Positions 28,267 through 38,228 of a DNA stretch of 64,000 bases are shown here, in pieces (the stretch's first letter is position 1; each line of letters begins with the position of its first letter). The DNA lies in the NCBI GenBank assembly GCA_902806565.1, contig CADCXA010000024.1, positions 434,001 through 498,000 on the forward strand. Direction: 5' to 3'. The DNA is from Hypoxylon rubiginosum. Lineage: Eukaryota > Ascomycota > Sordariomycetes > Xylariales > Hypoxylaceae. The notes under the pieces are model-generated. The model did not search any database, had not been told where the DNA came from, and saw only the letters and a program-made list of their open reading frames with translations. The position numbers were made by a program, and so were the translations under genes.

Positions 28267-29271
28267 ATGGACAATACGACGCGTCTCATGAGCGACCCCG
28301 ATGCGGTTCACGCATCCCATCTCCACGACACTATAAAAGAGCTCCACACGAAGGTCAAGGAGCATGAAGCAGCATTGGAGGAGCTACGATCCGGTCCATC
28401 TGCCCGTCGCGGACTTCAACCTCACCCTCCTACGGCGCCATGGGAGATTATGAAGGCGGCATACGATGAGTTGGCATCTGAGACACCGTTTACGCCATAC
28501 CCCGAATCTGTGCTGCCGGCCCTCTTAGCCCTTCGCAAAACTCACCAGACCGTGGAAGAGACGAAGGCGTACCTGGCCTCTCATAAAGACTCGGTCGAAA
28601 AGACTAGACGACGACTGGAGGTAGAAAAGTCCAACCTCGAAGACCAGAAGGCTCTCTCGCAGAGCTTGCGCAATCGCATACAGTCCCTACAGGATGGCCT
28701 CGAGAGCCGCATGGACATGGGTCCCGAGGATATCGCGGCGGAGCGAATTGACGAGCTGAAGCGGAAGAAGAAGCACTACGATAAGGAGACGTCTACGCTT
28801 CTCAAGGCTCTCAGAAGATTCATCGACGAGCACCTTGCGGGCATGCTTGCAGCTGAAGAGCTCGGCGGCCCTGTCGTAGGTGACATGATGGACATCGACG
28901 GAGACGATCTTGCGGCAGGGTTCAGCTCGCAGGGCAAGCCGAAGAAGGCCAAGGACAATCCAGACCAGGACAAGCGACAGCGGCGCATCGACGACATATG
29001 GGGTATGCAGCAAGAAGACCAGCCAGCGAGGGAAGCGGATAACGACAGCCGAGACGAGACAGCGGCTGCCGGTGCAGAGATGCGGAACCTGACGGAGGAA
29101 CTCCTCAACGGTCTTGCGCAATCCGATGGCGATAACTCAGCCGCCTATGTTCAGCTTCCCAGAGAAACGGCGGCGGCCAGGTTCCTAGTCCGATCCAAGG
29201 TTGCTCAGTTTCACCCCAAAGATTCGACGAAGCTGCGGTTGATCGACTTTGGCAAGGACCTGGACGAGTAG
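28267..29271 (+). CDS. Coiled-coil protein, possible kinetochore subunit CENP-K type
   Basis: Single exon, 334 residues, ATG at 28,267. The N-terminal part is helical with an LPALLALRKT segment near residue 80, followed by a long predicted coiled coil (about 88-195) rich in Lys, Glu and Arg. A conserved-looking FIDEHLAGMLAAEELGGP block follows, then an acidic and charged linker, an RQRRIDDIWG motif, and a C-terminal AARFLVRSKVAQFHPKD segment ending in LRLIDFGKDLDE. From memory this block order resembles fungal proteins named centromere protein Cenp-K (Sim4-type inner kinetochore subunit), but I cannot verify that with a search. The protein is cytosolic or nuclear by appearance, with no signal peptide or membrane segment. 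Neighbours on the right are two S-phase genes. Other coiled-coil families are not excluded. Confidence 0.5.
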   Translation: MDNTTRLMSDPDAVHASHLHDTIKELHTKVKEHEAALEELRSGPSARRGLQPHPPTAPWEIMKAAYDELASETPFTPYPESVLPALLALRKTHQTVEETKAYLASHKDSVEKTRRRLEVEKSNLEDQKALSQSLRNRIQSLQDGLESRMDMGPEDIAAERIDELKRKKKHYDKETSTLLKALRRFIDEHLAGMLAAEELGGPVVGDMMDIDGDDLAAGFSSQGKPKKAKDNPDQDKRQRRIDDIWGMQQEDQPAREADNDSRDETAAAGAEMRNLTEELLNGLAQSDGDNSAAYVQLPRETAAARFLVRSKVAQFHPKDSTKLRLIDFGKDLDE

Positions 29272-29827
29272 CATGCTCGCGTTTGCTGCGCCTACCAAGG
29301 TTTCATGATAGGCCGATCAAGTATGTCGTACATACAGCAACGCAGGGGTGCCTATCAAACAAGGAGGTCATGTTTCGACTACTTATTCCCCTGAGGATCG
29401 TTCTTTAGAGTATTCCAAATGCTCTCGCATCTCGCGACTCAGGACTCACGCACAACGGCCTTTCTAATTGACATAATATGGCGACTGTGGAATACGATCG
29501 AGTTGAACTCTTCTGCAGACTCTCATTGGAGGGTATCCTTCTGAGCAAGAGCTGTATTGTAGGAATAAGAAAAGAGAGACAGAGCTATATGTATGTCGCA
29601 AAATTGTTGATTCATATGTTTCTAAATAATGATTCTAATGACTCTAGAGTCAGGTGTGTACATGTTCTATTTCTCGCATACCTTTTGTGATAGGTAACGA
29701 CAGCCAAACGATGATCCCAGGGGAGTGGGAACGCATCCATGGCGGCATGAAGGGGCGATAGTGCTGTAGCGCTCCTGCAGCGGGAACCTTACGCATCTTG
29801 GCACCCAATTCCTTCTACTTTACGGCC

Positions 29828-29840
29828 ATTGGCCAATTGG
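29828..29840. promoter_or_regulatory. Overlapping CCAAT-box cluster, dUTPase promoter
   Basis: Three CCAAT-type pentamers lie within 13 bp: ATTGG at 29,828, CCAAT at 29,833 and ATTGG at 29,836, the last two inside the palindrome GGCCAATTGGCC. In fungi CCAAT is bound by the HAP/CBC complex. The position, about 225 bp before the dUTPase ATG, suits a promoter. Confidence 0.5.
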
Positions 29841-29881
29841 CCCCAGCTGTCTTAAAAAAAGAAAAACGCGGGTCACCGTCG

Positions 29882-29887
29882 ACGCGT
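29882..29887. promoter_or_regulatory. MluI cell-cycle box (ACGCGT), dUTPase promoter
   Basis: ACGCGT, immediately followed by a second CGCGT half-site, lies about 175 bp before the dUTPase start codon. ACGCGT is the MBF (Mbp1/Swi6) site of G1/S genes in yeasts, and dUTPase is a typical G1/S-regulated enzyme. Function here is inferred from position and gene identity only. Confidence 0.45.
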
Positions 29888-30062
29888 CGCGTCCCACCGC
29901 CAGATTCCCGCCCGCTAAAGTGCAAACCCGCCATTTCGTCCTTCACCGCAATTGTGAATCCAGCAGATACATACTCTAACTTCTCCACTACCAAACCCGC
30001 ACGCAACACCGATCCCACACAAAAACCAGCTCGGCTGCTCAAAACCAAAACCTTACTCGACT

Positions 30063-30638
30063 ATGACAACCGGATCTATAACATCACCCCCGACCTCACC
30101 TCCAGCAAAAAGAATCAAGACCACCACTACCACTTCCACCTCAACCAACACCGACCCAGCAGCAACAATGTCGTCCACCACCACCCCCCCCGTCCCAACC
30201 CTAGACAACTCCCCCCCCCTCCTCATCAAGAAGCTCTCCCCCACCGCCCGCCTCCCCACCCGCGGCAGCCCCTACGCCGCCGGCTACGACCTCTACGCCT
30301 CCCGCCCCGCCCTCGTCCCCTCCCGCGGCAAGTCCCTAGTCGAGACCGACATCAGCGTCGCCGTGCCCGCCGGCACCTACGGCCGCGTGGCCCCTCGCTC
30401 CGGGTTGGCGGCTAAGCACTTCATCGACACGGGCGCCGGCGTCGTCGACGCCGATTACCGGGGTCCCGTCAAGGTGCTCCTGTTCAACCACGGGGACGCG
30501 GATTTCGCCGTCGCGGAGGGGGACCGCGTCGCGCAGCTCGTGGTGGAGCGGATTTATACGCCCGAGGTGGTGGAGGTGCAGGAGCTGGATGAGAGCGTTA
30601 GGGGGGCGGGGGGGTTTGGGAGCACGGGGAAGAACTGA
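30063..30638 (+). CDS. DUT1: dUTP pyrophosphatase (dUTPase)
   Basis: Single exon, 191 residues. It hydrolyses dUTP to dUMP and pyrophosphate, keeping uracil out of DNA and feeding dTMP synthesis. All five motifs of the trimeric dUTPase family are visible: AGYDLYAS (73-80), PRSGLAAK (111-118), GVVDADYRG (126-134), [12 protein letters not shown] (153-164) and the C-terminal [10 protein letters not shown] (180-189). The first 50 residues are an extra Ser/Thr/Pro-rich stretch with a basic PPAKRIK patch, absent from the compact core. An in-frame ATG at codon 36 (30,168) would give a shorter form, so nuclear and other isoforms are conceivable. The coding region is very GC-rich with C-ending codons compared with flanking DNA. 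It runs convergently with the pyridoxal kinase gene. Confidence 0.96.
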   Translation: MTTGSITSPPTSPPAKRIKTTTTTSTSTNTDPAATMSSTTTPPVPTLDNSPPLLIKKLSPTARLPTRGSPYAAGYDLYASRPALVPSRGKSLVETDISVAVPAGTYGRVAPRSGLAAKHFIDTGAGVVDADYRGPVKVLLFNHGDADFAVAEGDRVAQLVVERIYTPEVVEVQELDESVRGAGGFGSTGKN

Positions 30639-31142
30639 GGAAGGAAGGGTAGTAGCAGTTATCGGATAGTGCGCTAGACTAAAGGAATAAGGGTTTACCT
30701 TAAGGGTCCTTCGAAGAAGAGCACCGGCTCATTATGTTGACAAATACTTCGATGCTCTGGTGTCGCCGGATAAAACGTCCAGTTGAACAAATGGGTCCTT
30801 AATGATACATTGCTTGCGAAGGATCATGTTACTACATACTCATTGGCATGGAGGGTAGTGGAGGACGACGTGAGCAAGGCAAGCTTTACGAATGCGACTT
30901 GTTAGAACAACCAAAAAGCTCCTCGCAGCATCTATCGATCTATATACTGCATCGCCTCTTGTGATATGTGCTTTACTTTACCTATATTAGCTGTACGAAG
31001 TATAGTACCGTCTAACCAACATGTCTATCCATCTAGAATTTCTTATAGGCAGGCGCCCGAACAACCGGTCCGGTCCGTATCCATATCCAACACGATCTAT
31101 CTATCACTCACCGGACTGCGCGTATCCCAAAAACCCCAAAAC
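30639..31142. other. Convergent 3' intergenic region
   Basis: About 500 bp between the 3' ends of the dUTPase and pyridoxal kinase genes. It presumably contains both terminators and poly(A) signals; I see no gene and no clear motif. Confidence 0.6.
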
Positions 31143-32630
31143 TCACAGCTTCTCCGCCCTGTACTCCACCGCCGGGTCGCGCAGGCACCCCAGGTTCCTC
31201 GCCAGCTTCAGCTCCGCGGCCCTCGACCTGACGAGGTGCAGCGTCTTCTCGTCCAGGTCCTCCCGGTTTCGCGCCCGCATCTCGGCCGTCATGCCCTCGC
31301 ACGTGCGCGCGAGCACCTCGTGCATGCTCGCCAGCACCTTCTCGGCGGCCCGCGCGAGCGGCAGGTCCGGCGCGTCCACGTCGTCGCCGCTGAGCCATGA
31401 CCGTCTCTCTCCCAGTTTTTCCCCGTCCCCGCCGCCGTTATGTTCGAGGTCGAAATTAGAAACCGCCTCGCGCATCCGCACCACCATGAGCGCCGCGAAC
31501 ATGTCCCCCGTGCCGCTGAAGTAGCACTCGAAGACCGGGAACGAGATCCGGAAGAGCCGCGGCCGCCGGCCCGACGTCGTCATGGTCGAGCCCACGACGG
31601 ACATGGTGCGCGACGTCTGCGTCGGCGAGGTGCACGGGGGAGGGGTCGAGGTCGCGGAGGAGGAGCCGGACAGCGGCAGGGACACGGACGTGATGACCAC
31701 GTGCGGGACGCCGTATTCCTGGTGTAGGACTCGGATGGCCTGCTCGAGAGAGGCCGAGTCGGTAATCTTGACACCGGAGAGGAGTCTGCGCCAAAAAGGT
31801 AGTTCGTTAGCTCAATACTACTAGGATGATTTGTTTCAATATTATCAAAACCAACCAAGGAGGCTAAGGGATAAGGGAAAGGGGGGAGAGACTGACTCGG
31901 CTTCAAACTGATTCGGTAGTATAAGATCCGCATAGTGTATTAAGCTCTTATACGCGGGCACAACATCGTCCGCAACGTACAAGCGGCCGTTGTCGCCCAT
32001 GACGGGGTCCAATACCCAGAAGAAGCTACCAGGTTTCTTATTCTCTTCCGACTTGTGCCTGAGCTCCTTGGCGATGCCGCCCACGGCCTGGACGGCGGCG
32101 GCGCCGGGGACGTAGCCCGAGAGCATCATGTCGTAGCTGTCGAGGTATGACTGCTTGAGGCCTTCCCATAGGTCCGTGATCTCCTGCGCCGACACTCGCG
32201 TGCCCTTCCATTGCTTGTAGCCCGTGTGGTTGCCTTTTTTCGTTTGGCACGCTTTTGTTAGAATACGAGGTATGTATGTATGGATGGATGGATGGATATG
32301 GGTGTCTAAGGGAGCGGTATTGCTATTGGCAGCGAGGCGCATTACGTACTGAATTGTACTGTATTCAAGGCGGAGACATCGCAGCCCATGGACTGGAGTA
32401 CGAAGACGGCAATCTTGTTTCCTACGTTCCTATCCAGGGGAATTGAGGTCAACAGATGAGTTGCCGACAGCAGTCGAAGCAGATACGTGGGAATCTCTCA
32501 CCCTGAGACAACCTTCAAATAGGATATTAGTTACTAGGACGAAAGCGACTTCTCGAGGCATTGGCGTTTTTCATACATGACTTGCGACGGCCAGGACGCT
32601 CGTCTCCGGCACGGGGGGTTCGGTACTCAT
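31143..32630 (-). CDS. BUD16: Pyridoxal kinase, five exons with an 11-nt microexon
   Basis: ATP-dependent kinase that phosphorylates pyridoxal, pyridoxine and pyridoxamine in vitamin B6 salvage; cytosolic. Exons on the minus strand: 32630-32577, 32512-32502, 32429-32350, 32233-31897 and 31785-31143, totalling 1,125 nt (374 residues), with phase kept at every junction. The second exon is only 11 nt (GTTGTCTCAGG) and is needed to complete the conserved SHVVSGNVGNK start, the usual SHVxxGYVGN signature of the family. Further signatures are VQFSNHTGY, DPVMGDNGRLYV, LPNQFEAE and the catalytic SGTGD (Asp 255) for proton abstraction. A Ser/Thr/Pro-rich insertion of about 35 residues (about 199-234) precedes SGTGD. 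The third intron holds TATG/GATG short repeats near 32,270-32,298. The last exon is strongly GC-rich. Confidence 0.93.
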
Positions 32631-33412
32631 GCGGACGGTTGGCTTCGGTCTTATATTACAGATTAGAGAAGGCTCGGAGGTAATGATCTAGGTTGTGTGA
32701 ACCGAGGGGTTCTATATTGTCACACTGGTCTAAAAGAGAGGAAACACTTGAATATGTTCCACAGAGCCATTCAGAGTGAAGATTGGTAAGTATAAAAAAA
32801 GGAATAGAAGGGGGCCGTAATCAGTAGCACCGCCGATTGCCGGTGGCCGTGAAGGGCCTAAATATTTTAAACAGCGCGTGACGCCTATGACTCGGGGCTC
32901 TTCTATCAAAAGTTCAGCTTATCATACCCCGCCAACTCCGCGGATAGCGGATGGCCCCGCGCTAAACTATCTTCATCGCCGAGGCGTCGACTTGCGCACG
33001 TACATCATTTCTACATTAGTCGAGATTAATAAGTCGTAATATTTCAACTGTCACATAGAAAAGGAAGAAAAATTTTGGGTAAACAAATTATGACAGGGAG
33101 GTGCGTATTATACCACCCTGCGAAACGCCTCGAAGACAAAATTCGAGGACTTACATACTTAGTATAGTAGGCTCATACCTAAGTCAAACTCGAAACTCGG
33201 AACTCGTACTCATGATGCATATTCTAAGACCAACGAGTCCAAGGGCCATAACAACCTGCAAACATGAATTCATTTTTGTGCCATGTCCATGTTTCCAAAT
33301 CCGTAGACCACAAGTCCGCAAGCAAGATCGAGTAGTGCTTAGCCCACCTATTTCCTTTCTGCCCGACGTGGTATCATCGTGGTTCTCATTACGCTTCGTC
33401 ACTCCCAATCTC
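32631..33412. other. Intergenic region between PCNA 3' end and pyridoxal kinase 5' end
   Basis: About 780 bp. It should contain the pyridoxal kinase promoter on the left and the PCNA 3' UTR on the right. No RNA gene or conserved motif recognised. Confidence 0.6.
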
Positions 33413-34396
33413 TTACTCCTCGTCGCCGATCTAAAAGAGAACGAAATGTTAGTCGACACGAAGGATAAAGGAATAAACAATATGGTGCGACGAACCTTTG
33501 GCGCGAGGTAGAATCGCAGATAGCTGCTGCCAGCCAGTCCGTACTCCACCAACAGCGGTACTTCGTTGGACAGGCAGATCTTGACTGTGCTGGATAGAGC
33601 CTGAGCCTTGCAGAAGTTGACCAGGTATTTGAGGGAGAAGGTCAGGCCAACCGGCTCCGTAAGCTCGATGTCGATGTTAAGTTCGGGCTTATCCACGTTC
33701 TGGTGGCTGCGAAGAGTGACGGCGCCGTTACCAATGTCGCCGTTGCAGGAGAACTTGACACCATCCTTGGTCGCGTCGATTGTGACTTGAATGTGTTAGC
33801 TACGTGCTTCGTGACAGGCAATTCACAGTCAAGGGAAGAAAAGAGCGAAGGGAGGTAGTATTTACCAGACTCGGACATTGCCATCAGGTCGGTGCAGATA
33901 CGTCGGAATTCCGCCGAAGGCATGGAGATGGTGGCAGCGTATTCCGTCTCGGGAATACCCAGATGCTCCTGATCAATATCCATGAGCTTCAGGTCGTACT
34001 CGCTGATGCGATCGTTCTCGCTGCTCTCGAACACGAGGTTCAGGGAGTCGGGGGCATCTTCGGCCTTCAAGGTCAGGATATCTTCGTTCTGTGCGGCGCG
34101 AAGAACCTTGGTGAGGGAGACGAGGTTCACACCGAGGGCGATGTTTCGATCGCATCGGTAGGGAGAGAAACCCTCGGCCTTCAGCATCATCGAGACAAGC
34201 GCAACGTGAGAGTTATCCATAGCTTGCAACGCGATTCCCGAGTCATTGCAGTCGAAGTTGCAGTCCTGGACTAGATCCTTGATAGAATCCACCACCTGTT
34301 TCGTCAGTCTAGTGTTTAAGGAGAAAGATAGATTATAGAAGACGTATTGATTACCTTCTTCAGGATCTGCGCCTGCTCGAGTCTAGCTTCCAGCAT
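33413..34396 (-). CDS. POL30: Proliferating cell nuclear antigen (PCNA), sliding clamp
   Basis: Homotrimeric DNA sliding clamp for replicative polymerases and repair, nuclear. Four exons: 34396-34355, 34295-33866, 33785-33496 and 33430-33413, total 780 nt, 259 residues, which matches the usual 258-261. The start [14 protein letters not shown] and the [16 protein letters not shown] block are classic. The interdomain loop reads [16 protein letters not shown] (about 118-133), where PIP-box partners bind. Lys164, the conserved ubiquitin/SUMO site of the clamp, is present as DATK-DG and falls exactly at residue 164. The last exon is just 18 nt and encodes IGDEE and the stop, reproducing the usual acidic tail after LAPK. 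Upstream lies a double ACGCGT palindrome. Confidence 0.97.
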
Positions 34397-35201
34397 GGTG
34401 ACTGTTTTAAGATGAAAACAGATGGTTTAGTGGGGTTGTTGTATGAATTGATTGATGAATATCTGTGAACGAGAAACGTCAAGGACTGATACGCGGGAGA
34501 AGAAGAACTTTGGCACCTGAGTAGTGAATTGGAAGTTTGGCAAGAGAGAAGGTGGTGTTAAGGAGAGCTGCAAAATTACTACCTGTGGCCTGTGGGATGA
34601 AATAGAATGGAGACGCGTTGAACCACTCAACGCGTATTTGATCGCTAGCGCGAATCTGCCCCTAAATGCCCCAATGCCCCCACCTTGGTTGCCTACAGGG
34701 TTGCAGCCTGCATGTGCCTACCTGCATGTGCCTGTCTACGTAAGGTACAATAAAGTGAAATATGCTGGTAACCATAGCTTATGTACATAGGAGGTAGTTA
34801 TTCCGCATCACTAAGGTTCAGCCCCCTACCCCCTATACCATTAGGCAAGAACTCCTCATCTTCTCTTAAGAGACTTTACTATTATTTATGTATGTATATA
34901 CCTAGACTAGATAGGTCGATGGCGGTGTTTATATATACGATGACATAGAAAAGAGGAAGAAAAAGACATTATGCTTAAAGATCGCTCGGATGGCCAGCTC
35001 TCTATGCAGTAACCCCTTGCCCAAAGCAAAAGAAAGCAACCCGAAGCCGTGCCCAAAAGTAAATGATAGCGCTGTCTATCCTCCCTCAAAAAATGCGCCA
35101 TGTTGTAACCGATATGACATGTTCATAATTTACTCATTACCAACGCCGTGGGCCCCTGACCATTACTGTCAGTCGAAATGATACAATGTGATAATGAAAT
35201 G
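34397..35201. other. Intergenic region, PCNA promoter and Inp2-like 3' region
   Basis: About 800 bp containing the PCNA promoter (palindromic double MluI box, annotated separately), a 14-bp-spaced direct repeat of CCTGCATGTGCCT (34,707-34,719 and 34,721-34,733) and, at the right, the presumed 3' UTR of the peroxisome protein gene. Confidence 0.6.
34613..34635. promoter_or_regulatory. Palindromic double MluI cell-cycle box, PCNA promoter
   Basis: Two ACGCGT hexamers (34,613-34,618 and 34,630-34,635) sit in a perfect inverted repeat: arm ACGCGTTGA, spacer ACCAC, arm TCAACGCGT. The element lies about 220-240 bp upstream of the PCNA start codon. MBF binds ACGCGT in yeasts to drive S-phase genes, of which PCNA is a standard target. 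The sequence is certain; the regulatory role is inference. Confidence 0.6.
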
Positions 35202-37310
35202 TCAAAGAGAGACACGCCCGCGTCCGGGTTTCCTTTCCAACACGCCCTGCAACTCTCGCATCATGCCTCGGTGAGCTTCGGCTTTTACCCTGGCAATATC
35301 CTTGACTTTGCGGTCCTCTCTCATCTTGACGAGCCGCTCTTCCCGCGTGAGTAAGCTCTTCGGCCGAGGGATCGAGATAGCTTCGAACACTTCCGGTTCG
35401 ATTAGTATATCCGTTTGCGCTGGGGGCGTAGAATAGCCGTTGAGCTTTTTTAGTGCGTCATCAACACCCGGCTCATGTTCATCTAGACTATTCTCGTCCT
35501 CTTCCGCGATAGTTCGTCCGCTCATCGTACTTGTTGGGGACATGAGTGTTGAGCCGATAGATGACAGGCGCTTTTCGTTTCTATCGATGCCAGACGCCAA
35601 CGAGGCCTTGCCGGTCTGCCATGCCTCCATAAGATCTCGTAGATCTTGCCCTATCGAGTCGTATTGAGCCATGAATAATGGCCCGATATCGCTAATATCG
35701 TCGGCCTCGTTTAAAGATTTAGACGATTCCTCACGCAGGAGGTGCAGCTTCGCCTGTACACTGCGAATATTCATAGTCATAGAATTTAGTCTTCGAACTT
35801 GGTGACGCCATCGATCGTGACCAGGAGTCTCTGGGCTGCGTGGAGTCTTTGGAATTTGGACTAAAATCTCACTGTTAGAAGGCAGCACTTGAAATATGCC
35901 AAGTTCGCTTACAATCGTTATCAGCCAAAATGTCTCGAACTCGAGCGTAAGCTTGCCTTGTGACAGTATTCAGCTCCTTAAACGCTTCTAATATCGTCGT
36001 GAAACGAAGTCGATCAGAGTCGTTGCCCGCGGTATGAAGTGCGAGCAAGCCGCTAAGAAACATCTTTCGGATGTCGTGAAAAAGGAAGGCTGCATCTTTT
36101 AGAGGTTGCAGTTTCTCGGCCTCCTGAGAGTCTGTCTTAGAAAGGACTTGAAACCTCTCCACTACATCAGCTACCGTGAACTGGTACTGGGATTGCAGTT
36201 GCAACAGCTCGGTTTGCTCCGCGAACGCCCAGATCGTGAAAGCGACTTGGTAGTACTTGGATATAACTTCCGTCAGGCTGTTTCGGAGGGCTTTCCTTAG
36301 TTGGAGACACTTGACGTTCTGCCCGTTATTCTCTAGCCGGCTGATAGGCGGGATGGGTGTGCTCCTGTAAGTTGTTAGTCAATGAGCCACAAAATCTTCG
36401 ATATATGAGTAGGGTAAGGTTACAGTCGATATCCGCGAGCAACTAATTCCACTTCCATTATAAAGTTGAGCGCCGCACTATTCGCACAGTCGTACTCTCG
36501 GGAGAGGGAGAAGAAAGCAGAAGCTTCTGCTAGCCCTTGCTTCTGGATATTTCTCAGGATTTGCCTTCGTACGTACGCCCTGGCGATAATAAGGACCAGA
36601 GACACCACCGCGACAGAGGCCGCTAACCGCCTCCAAGTAGGCACAAACCCCCCAAGCGAGAACCATCGAACGAGGGAAGCCGTGCCGAAGCCGAACACAG
36701 CCGCAGCGACGGCCCCGGAAACAGTAATACCATGGAAGTTTAGCTCGTTGGTCGGTTGCGACACGGTCAGTTCCGTCGATGCTTGAAAGCCTAATACTAA
36801 GGGGTTGTCTAAAAGCTGGGACTGCACGATCGCGAGGCGGAGTCGCTCGAGGAAGCCGATGGACCGAGCATGATCGATGGATGAAGTTACCGCTTCCAGC
36901 AAGAGTCGCAACAAATCGAGAATAGGGGAAGCATGACTGTGAATATCGTCTAAGTTGATGCGGGAAGGGAGGTTGTCGACATCGATACGCAGCGGCTTCG
37001 GTAGGTTCTCTCTAAACCTCTTGCGGACTTTGGCGAAGCCTCTTGGAGCAAAATCTCGGGGCGGGCTGGACGGTGGTGAGATGTCGTGGTCCCTATCGTC
37101 TTCCGGTTCTTGCCACGGCACCTCGTCTTTTTCTCCCGTGCCTATATGAACTTTGGTTAGGACTTTGAGAGGGTCGGACATGTCGGTAATCAGGGATACT
37201 CTTGCAAAATGACTAAATCCAGGTGTATTGTATAGATATTGTATGGAAGGGGTATACATACCCTCGAGATAGTTGCTCAAAGGCGTGCCCTCATCTACGT
37301 GAGTCTCCAT
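35202..37310 (-). CDS. Inp2/vezatin-family peroxisomal myosin-binding protein
   Basis: Three exons: 37310-36424, 36364-35913 and 35860-35202, total 1,998 nt, 665 residues. The ATG at 37,310 gives METHVDEGTPLSNYLEG. Two hydrophobic segments near 194-213 and 229-246 sit in the middle, followed by a helical cytosolic part with SRLENNGQN, WAFAEQTELLQLQSQ and the C-terminal basic REERLVKMREDRKVKD helix. Layout and wording match the fungal family annotated as myosin-binding motif of peroxisomes (Inp2), related to vezatin. Inp2 is the peroxisome receptor for class V myosin during inheritance in yeast. An optional in-frame intron beginning GTATGT right after YLEG (37,260) cannot be excluded; its possible acceptor near 37,189 is weak, so I left it unspliced. 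Introns two and three are well supported (GTAACC...TTACAG and GTAAGC...TTTTAG). Confidence 0.75.
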
Positions 37311-38228
37311 GTAATTGCAATGTAACACGACGAGTCGCGTCCATCTGGCGCGAAATTATGTGGTGTACGCAACGTGTAACACTCGTAACTTGAAACTATT
37401 ATGTTCCCTTCAAGTCGAACAACAGTTTGTAGCGTCTACGTAAGTTCTCGGGGAGAAGAGGGGGGTGGCTGGAAAGGAAAAGTCTCTAAGAGAATAGTTG
37501 TAGTTAACTGAAAGGAAGGTTTTGACCATGTGCCTTTGTTCTTTCATTTGATCTTGCATGATGGTCTCTAATTTAGGCAAGTAGCTAAGTATAGGTGGTA
37601 ATGTCCGAGACCCCGTCCAGGGGGTAGCTTTTCCAGCTTTTCCCCATACAAAAAGCCTTTGGACTGTGAATCGTTAGCCATGAGCCACTCAAGCTCGGAT
37701 TCGTCATGGGGCAAAGAAACAAAACGAAACGAGGCCCTTCTAGCCGGGCCAGCACTTATAGCCCTTAGCCTATAGGTAGCCCCCTTAAAGTACAGGGCTG
37801 TGCTGTGCTGTCTGGCTGTGTACCTATTGTACCTGGCGGCTGTCAGCTGTCAGCTGCCTTCAGGTATGCGCTACAACGTTCGCGGCCCGCGGCCTAAAAT
37901 GACCTAGCGATCTGATGGAACCGCTATCCTGGGGTTTGATTATCTTCCGCCATTCGCCAGTTGATCGCCCAATCGCCGTCGACTTTTAGCATTACGTACA
38001 TAGCGCCGTACCGTACCGGGACCAAACCACAAACGTCCCAAACTTTCTGACCTGAGCTTAACGACAGCCTTCCGTATTTTCCAGACATACCCTACATCAT
38101 CAGCATACCAACACGCCAACGCGCCAGCGCCAGGTCGAAGCATAGTATTCGTATTGACTGACTTCAAGCCTCAATTCCTCAAGCGACAAAGAGCGACCGC
38201 GGTGGAAAACAAAGAAAGAAGCGCAGCC
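37311..38228. other. Divergent promoter region, Inp2-like / EMC6
   Basis: About 920 bp. It contains GTGCT-type repetition at 37,796-37,820 and a CTGTCAGCTGTCAGCTG repeat with CAGCTG E-boxes at about 37,839-37,856. An ATG at 38,154 is in frame with EMC6 but lies outside the conserved protein. Confidence 0.55.

Larger units (their letters stand above)
29272..30062. other. Intergenic region upstream of the dUTPase gene
   Basis: About 790 bp. The right half carries the CCAAT-box cluster and MluI cell-cycle box annotated separately. The left part holds nothing recognisable. Confidence 0.6.

Noticed and set aside
28279..28284. ACGCGT near the start of the coiled-coil gene
   Set aside because: It lies within codons five and six of the gene rather than in its promoter, so I do not count it as a cell-cycle box.
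29798..30415. 205-codon plus-strand frame overlapping the dUTPase gene
   Set aside because: Pro/His/Arg-rich out-of-frame shadow of the GC-rich dUTPase coding region.
37311..37328. Six-codon upstream extension of the Inp2-like frame
   Set aside because: It would begin at GTG; the ATG at 37,310 gives the family-like METHVDEGTPL start.
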